From NCBI GenBank assembly GCA_028707655.1, contig JAQWAN010000037.1, positions 1-11,672 of the forward strand: 11,672 nt of DNA, given 5' to 3'. Each line of letters starts with the position of its first letter. The first letter of the stretch is position 1. The notes beneath the pieces were generated by a model that saw only the letters and a program-made list of their open reading frames with translations, had not been told where the DNA came from and ran no database searches. The stretch is from Bacteroidaceae bacterium (GTDB taxonomy: Bacteria > Bacteroidota > Bacteroidia > Bacteroidales > Bacteroidaceae). Below, one piece after another: positions 8,141 through 11,672 of the stretch. A program made the position numbers and the translations under genes.

Positions 8141-8225
8141 CAATTTTTTGTTAGAATTAAGTAGCAAAGAACAATTATATCGAAGAGCTAATCTCTTAAA
8201 TTCCTTGTTTTTATCTTTCTTTTAT

Positions 8226-8257
8226 TTTGGCTGTTCACGTGGAATAGTGTATTTTTG
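8226..8257 (+). promoter_or_regulatory. tsaB operon promoter, TTTG-N20-TATTTTTG
   Basis: A -33 element TTTG (8226-8229) and a -7 element TATTTTTG (8250-8257) are separated by exactly 20 bases. All fixed positions match the consensus of the Bacteroidota primary sigma factor. Transcription would start near 8263, leaving a leader of about 15 bases before the tsaB ATG at 8278. It is the only full consensus promoter I found for the plus-strand cluster tsaB to rimM and beyond. The spacer contains the palindrome CACGTG at 8236-8241. Confidence 0.75.
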
Positions 8258-8277
8258 CACATTATAATCAAACATTT

Positions 8278-8970
8278 ATGTCGTCAATTTTACATATTGA
8301 AACCTCAACCTCGATTTGCTCAGTGGCAGTAAGTCAAGATGGAGCCAATATCTTTTCTAAAGAAGATACAAAAGGCAGAACGCATACCATTTCTTTGGGA
8401 GTCTTTGTTGATGAAGCCATTTCTTTTGCTGATAACCATGCTATACCCATTGATGCCGTTGCTGTAAGTTGTGGTCCAGGTTCCTATACGGGATTGCGCG
8501 TTGGCGTATCTATGGCAAAAGGAGTGAGTTTTGCACGAGATATACCATTAATCGCTTTGCCAACACTCGAAGTGTTAACTGTGCCAATTCTATTATATCA
8601 TGAATTACCAGACGATGCGTTGCTCTGTCCAATGATTGATGCGCGACGTATGGAAGTATACTCGGCCATCTACGACCGTTCATTACAAGCGCAACGTGTT
8701 GTTTCTGCCGATGTTATTACTGCCAATTCTTATGCCGAATATTTGGAAGAGCATCCTGTTTATTTCTTTGGTGATGGAGCAGAAAAGTGTAAACCCATTA
8801 TTACACATCCAAATGCCCATTTTATTGATGCAATAAATCCTGTTGCAAAATGGATGTTCCCATTAGCTGAGAAAAAGTTAGCCAACCAAGAATGGGTGGA
8901 TGTGGCTTATTTTGAACCCTTTTATTTAAAGGATTTTGTTACGACTCAATCCAAAAAGAAACTTTTATAA
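8278..8970 (+). CDS. tsaB: TsaB, tRNA threonylcarbamoyladenosine complex scaffold subunit
   Basis: TsaB is a pseudo-enzyme of the ASKHA fold. It dimerises with TsaD and, with TsaE, installs t6A at position 37 of ANN-decoding tRNAs. The 230 residues start with the diagnostic ILHIETSTSICSVAV strand-loop and contain GPGSYTGLRVG at 66-76, the strongest TsaB signature. The C-terminal half is shorter and more variable than in TsaD and lacks its metal-binding His pair, which separates the two paralogues. The ATG at 8278 follows a consensus promoter with a short leader. The stop is one base before the DUF4290 start, so the two are co-transcribed and possibly translationally coupled. Confidence 0.95.
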   Translation: MSSILHIETSTSICSVAVSQDGANIFSKEDTKGRTHTISLGVFVDEAISFADNHAIPIDAVAVSCGPGSYTGLRVGVSMAKGVSFARDIPLIALPTLEVLTVPILLYHELPDDALLCPMIDARRMEVYSAIYDRSLQAQRVVSADVITANSYAEYLEEHPVYFFGDGAEKCKPIITHPNAHFIDAINPVAKWMFPLAEKKLANQEWVDVAYFEPFYLKDFVTTQSKKKLL

Positions 8971-8971
8971 A

Positions 8972-9583
8972 ATGATAGAATATAACACTCAAAAAGAGTT
9001 ATTGCCTCTTCCAGAATATGGACGTAGCGTACAGAATATGGTGGATCATGCACTAACTATTGTGGATCGTGCAGAGCGTCAACGTTGTGCTAATACAATT
9101 GTGAATATCATGGGGGGTATGTTTCCCCATCTCAGAGATGTGCCCGATTTTAAGCATAAACTTTGGGATCACTTAGCTATTATGGCACGTTTTAACCTAG
9201 ATGTAGATTACCCCGTAGAAATAATTCGAGCTGAGAAGTTAGAGTCAAAACCAGATACCTTACCTTACCCATCTAATAGAATAAGATATCGTCATTATGG
9301 TGCATTGATGCAACAATTGATAAAGAAAACAACGGAGTTTCCTGAGGGAGAAGAGCGCGACCATTTAACCCTGCTTACCGCTAACCATATGAAGAAATGT
9401 TATATGTCGTGGAATAAAGATGGGGTTATTGATAAGAAGATTTTTAAAGATTTAGAAGATCTTACCGATGGCGCTTTAAAATTAGACGATTCAACAGTTA
9501 GATTGGTTAGTGAAGTGCGCAATTTTGTGCCACGTAAAGGTGGAGCACGTGCTAATAACAATAACGGTAAAAAGAAATATTAA
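8972..9583 (+). CDS. DUF4290 family protein, function unknown
   Basis: The 203-residue protein belongs to DUF4290, which I know only from Bacteroidota and for which I know no function. The start is placed at the ATG at 8972, because MIEYNTQKELLPLPEYGRSV is the conserved N-terminus; an in-frame TTG at 8936 lies inside tsaB and is unlikely. The protein is soluble, with no signal peptide or membrane segment. It appears mostly helical, with a conserved middle (INIMGGMFPHLRDVPDFKHK before recoding of the first residue as V; HLAIMARFNLDVDYP). It ends in a disordered-looking basic tail at 184-203 (NFVPRKGGARANNNNGKKKY). Position between tsaB and murA, with rimM further on, suggests a core cytosolic role. 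The tail would suit binding to RNA or ribosomes, which is inference only. Confidence 0.85.
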   Translation: MIEYNTQKELLPLPEYGRSVQNMVDHALTIVDRAERQRCANTIVNIMGGMFPHLRDVPDFKHKLWDHLAIMARFNLDVDYPVEIIRAEKLESKPDTLPYPSNRIRYRHYGALMQQLIKKTTEFPEGEERDHLTLLTANHMKKCYMSWNKDGVIDKKIFKDLEDLTDGALKLDDSTVRLVSEVRNFVPRKGGARANNNNGKKKY

Positions 9584-9602
9584 CGTATTAAAAATTACGT
9601 CT

Positions 9603-10907
9603 ATGGCTGCATTTATTATTGAGGGTGGACATAAATTATCGGGAGAGATTTATCCACAAGGAGCAAAGAATGAGGTGTTACAAATTATTTGTGCCACTTT
9701 GTTAACACCAGAAAAGGTGATTGTACATAATATTCCAGATATACTCGATGTGAATAATCTTATTCAACTCATGCGAGATATGGGGGTGTTAGTAGCCAAG
9801 ATAGATGCAGATACGTATAGTTTTAAGGCAGAGAATATTGACGAAGAATATTTACAGAGCAATGATTTCTTAAAAAAATGTGCTCGTTTGCGTGGCTCAA
9901 TTATGTTAGTTGGTCCATTACTAAGTCGCTTAGGTAAAGTGTTAATCTCTAAACCTGGAGGCGATAAAATTGGTCGTAGACGTTTAGATACGCATTTTGT
10001 GGGTATCAAACGTTTAGGTGCTACCTGCGAATATCTTCCTGAACAAGAAGCCTTTCTTCTTTCTGCTAGCCATCTTAAAGGCGTAGATATGTTGCTCGAT
10101 GAGGCTTCTGTAACCGGTACAGCTAACATTGTGATGGCAGCCGTATTTGCCGAGGGAACCACCACCATTTATAATGCAGCATGTGAACCCTATTTACAAC
10201 AGCTTTGTAAATTGCTCAATAAAATGGGTGCTAAGATTAGTGGTATTGCCTCCAATCTACTCACCGTTGAGGGCGTTTCTTCTTTAAAAGGAACAACACA
10301 TCGCATCCTTCCCGATATGATAGAGGTTGGTAGTTTTATTGGTATGGCAGCAATGACACGTAGTGAGATAACCATTAAGAACGTTTCTTACGGAAATCTA
10401 GGAATTATACCCGAAGCATTTCGTCGGTTAGGCATTAAATTAGAGCAACGTGGTGACGATATCTTTGTGCCTGCACAAGCAACCTATCAAATAGAGTCGT
10501 TTATCGATGGCTCCATTATGACTATCTCCGATGCTCCTTGGCCCGGATTAACCCCCGATCTATTAAGTGTCATCTTAGTGGTAGCTACCCAAGCAAAAGG
10601 AAGTGTATTGATTCATCAGAAAATGTTTGAGAGTCGTCTCTTCTTTGTTGATAAGTTAATCGATATGGGTGCTCAGATTATCCTTTGTGATCCACATAGA
10701 GCGGTTGTGATTGGTCACGACCATCATTTTAAACTACGAAGTGCCACTATGGTTTCTCCAGATATACGTGCCGGTATTGCCTTACTCATTGCAGCGATGA
10801 GTGCCGATGGAACAAGTCGCATCAACAATATAGAGCAAATAGATAGAGGTTATCAGAATATAGAGCAACGCTTAAATGCATTAGGTGCAAGAATTTCACG
10901 TATATAA
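9603..10907 (+). CDS. murA: MurA, UDP-N-acetylglucosamine 1-carboxyvinyltransferase (Asp-type active site)
   Basis: MurA transfers enolpyruvate from phosphoenolpyruvate to UDP-GlcNAc, the first committed step of peptidoglycan synthesis in the cytosol. The 434-residue length is normal. Lys22-Asn23 (GAKNE) bind substrate, and the C-terminus has SPDIRAG and IDRGYQNIE. At the active-site loop the sequence is PGGDKIGRRRLDTH, with Asp121 where E. coli MurA has Cys115. Asp is the natural residue in some phyla; it supports catalysis but is not alkylated by fosfomycin. The ATG at 9603 gives the conserved MAAFIIEGGHKLSGEI start; an in-frame ATG at 9510 lies inside the DUF4290 gene and encodes unrelated residues. 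It lies 19 bases after the DUF4290 gene and 8 bases before rimM, without its own visible promoter. Confidence 0.96.
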   Translation: MAAFIIEGGHKLSGEIYPQGAKNEVLQIICATLLTPEKVIVHNIPDILDVNNLIQLMRDMGVLVAKIDADTYSFKAENIDEEYLQSNDFLKKCARLRGSIMLVGPLLSRLGKVLISKPGGDKIGRRRLDTHFVGIKRLGATCEYLPEQEAFLLSASHLKGVDMLLDEASVTGTANIVMAAVFAEGTTTIYNAACEPYLQQLCKLLNKMGAKISGIASNLLTVEGVSSLKGTTHRILPDMIEVGSFIGMAAMTRSEITIKNVSYGNLGIIPEAFRRLGIKLEQRGDDIFVPAQATYQIESFIDGSIMTISDAPWPGLTPDLLSVILVVATQAKGSVLIHQKMFESRLFFVDKLIDMGAQIILCDPHRAVVIGHDHHFKLRSATMVSPDIRAGIALLIAAMSADGTSRINNIEQIDRGYQNIEQRLNALGARISRI

Positions 10908-10915
10908 ACAAATTT

Positions 10916-11455
10916 ATGATTTTAGAGAAAGAACTTTTCAAAATTGGTGTTTTTAATAAACCGCATGGCGTTAAAGGCGAATTAGTCTTCACATTTACAG
11001 ATGATGTTTTTGACCGCGTAGATTGTAATTATCTGATCTGTCTAATAGATGGCATCTTTGTTCCATTCTTTGTGGAACATTGTCGTTTCCGGTCTGAAAC
11101 AACGGCTTTAATCCAACTAGAAGATGTTTCTTCTACAGATTTAGCACGTCCTTTTACCAATTTAGCTGTTTTCTTTCCTGTTAAATATTTATCCAAAGTA
11201 GAACATAAAAGCGATTTATCGTGGGATGTTTTTGTAGGTTTTACCATAGTAGACGAATCGATTGGCGAGCTTGGATTAGTAACCGATGTGGATACCAGCA
11301 CTGTAAACACCCTCTTTGTGATAGACCAAGATGGCGAAGAGTTGTTAATTCCTGCTCAAGAGGAATTTATACTAGAGATGAATATGGAGGAGAAATCCAT
11401 ACTTGTTCAACTGCCAGAGGGGTTATTAAATATTGACCAGGTAGAAACCGTGTAG
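10916..11455 (+). CDS. rimM: RimM, 16S rRNA processing/30S maturation factor
   Basis: RimM binds ribosomal protein S19 and assists maturation of the 30S head and 16S rRNA processing. The 179 residues comprise the N-terminal RimM beta-barrel at about 1-95, with the signature FKIGVFNKPHGVKGELVFTF. A PRC-barrel follows at about 100-175 (VGFTIVDESIGELGLVTDV, then EELLIPAQEEFI and VQLPEGLLN). Length and domain order are normal. It starts 8 bases after the murA stop in an A/T-rich leader with no Shine-Dalgarno site. In many other bacteria rimM sits with rpsP, trmD and rplS; here it follows murA, as I recall for Bacteroidales generally. It is probably co-transcribed from tsaB. Confidence 0.94.
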   Translation: MILEKELFKIGVFNKPHGVKGELVFTFTDDVFDRVDCNYLICLIDGIFVPFFVEHCRFRSETTALIQLEDVSSTDLARPFTNLAVFFPVKYLSKVEHKSDLSWDVFVGFTIVDESIGELGLVTDVDTSTVNTLFVIDQDGEELLIPAQEEFILEMNMEEKSILVQLPEGLLNIDQVETV

Positions 11456-11459
11456 CCTT

Positions 11460-11672
11460 ATGCGGTCATCTCTGATTCATACCACCAATCTTTCCATTGG
11501 GTATACCCATAAGAAAGCCGTTCGACTAGTTCAAAAGGAGTTGTCCTTGTCCGTAGGAGAAGGGGAGATGATTTGTCTGATTGGTCCAAATGGTTGTGGC
11601 AAATCCACCCTATTGCGCACCTTAGCTGGGTTACAGAAACCCTTAGCTGGCGATCTTTTTCTAGGCGATTTA
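11460..11672 (+). CDS. ABC transporter ATP-binding protein, FecE/BtuD-like (3' partial)
   Basis: Only the first 71 codons are in the window; the frame is open to the last base. The sequence has an A-loop aromatic Tyr15 (LSIGY) and Walker A GPNGCGKST at 42-50, followed by LLRTLAGLQKPLAGDLFL. This matches the N-terminal half of a nucleotide-binding subunit. The spacing and the phrase LLRTLAGLQ resemble ATPases of the iron-siderophore, haem or vitamin B12 importer class. The substrate cannot be decided without the rest of the gene and the permease. It begins 4 bases after the rimM stop, so it is likely in the same transcript even though its role is unrelated. Confidence 0.85.
   Translation, partial: MRSSLIHTTNLSIGYTHKKAVRLVQKELSLSVGEGEMICLIGPNGCGKSTLLRTLAGLQKPLAGDLFLGDL

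Noticed and set aside
8183..8197. AAGAG-N5-CTCTT hairpin in the divergent region as an operator or small RNA
   Set aside because: A five-pair repeat is expected by chance in AT-rich DNA, and nothing else supports a regulator or transcript there.
8936..8971. TTG at 8936 as the start of the DUF4290 gene
   Set aside because: It lies inside tsaB and adds residues unlike the family; the ATG at 8972 gives the conserved N-terminus and follows the tsaB stop by one base.
9510..9602. ATG at 9510 as the start of murA
   Set aside because: The extra 31 residues are DUF4290 coding sequence read in another frame and do not resemble MurA, whose family start is at 9603.
9764..10168. 134-residue minus-strand open frame opposite murA
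   Set aside because: It is antisense to conserved MurA sequence, resembles no family I recognise, and has no promoter or operon context.

Overview
The window is a gene-dense, AT-leaning chromosomal segment of a Bacteroidota bacterium, almost certainly of the order Bacteroidales. Four things point there. A PorU-PorV pair belongs to the type IX secretion system (T9SS), which is confined to this phylum. A DUF4290 protein is present, a family I know only from Bacteroidota. Promoters fit the Bacteroidota pattern TTTG-N~20-TAnnTTTG. The genes lack Shine-Dalgarno sites and are preceded by A-rich leaders. The sequence alone does not settle the genus. Possession of the T9SS argues against typical Bacteroides and for a Porphyromonas, Tannerella, Parabacteroides, Prevotella or Dysgonomonas-like lineage.

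Layout. (1) 1-5982, plus strand: porU (5' end cut by the window edge), porV, ispF and a lipoprotein metallophosphoesterase whose start overlaps the end of ispF. (2) 5983-6075: a short convergent junction without a recognisable terminator. (3) 6076-8115, minus strand: a compact operon read yicC, gmk, nadD, with three-base gaps. (4) 8116-8277: a divergent promoter region with matched -7 boxes for both directions. (5) 8278-11672, plus strand: tsaB, a DUF4290 gene, murA, rimM and the first 71 codons of an ABC transporter ATPase. These are packed with gaps of 1 to 19 bases and appear to be driven by the tsaB promoter. No intergenic stretch exceeds 162 bases. I see no rRNA, tRNA, CRISPR array, insertion sequence or phage gene.

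How the genes work together. PorU and PorV are the cell-surface end of the T9SS: PorV carries cargo from the translocon and PorU cleaves the C-terminal signal and attaches cargo to lipopolysaccharide. The remaining genes are housekeeping: isoprenoid precursor synthesis (ispF), GMP phosphorylation (gmk), NAD synthesis (nadD), RNA turnover (yicC), tRNA t6A modification (tsaB), peptidoglycan precursor synthesis (murA) and 30S maturation (rimM).

I do not see an undescribed multi-gene system. The items most worth a second look are the DUF4290 protein with its basic, Asn-rich tail between tsaB and murA, the surface-chemistry lipoprotein phosphoesterase behind ispF, and a MurA with Asp at the usual catalytic Cys position, which predicts fosfomycin insensitivity.
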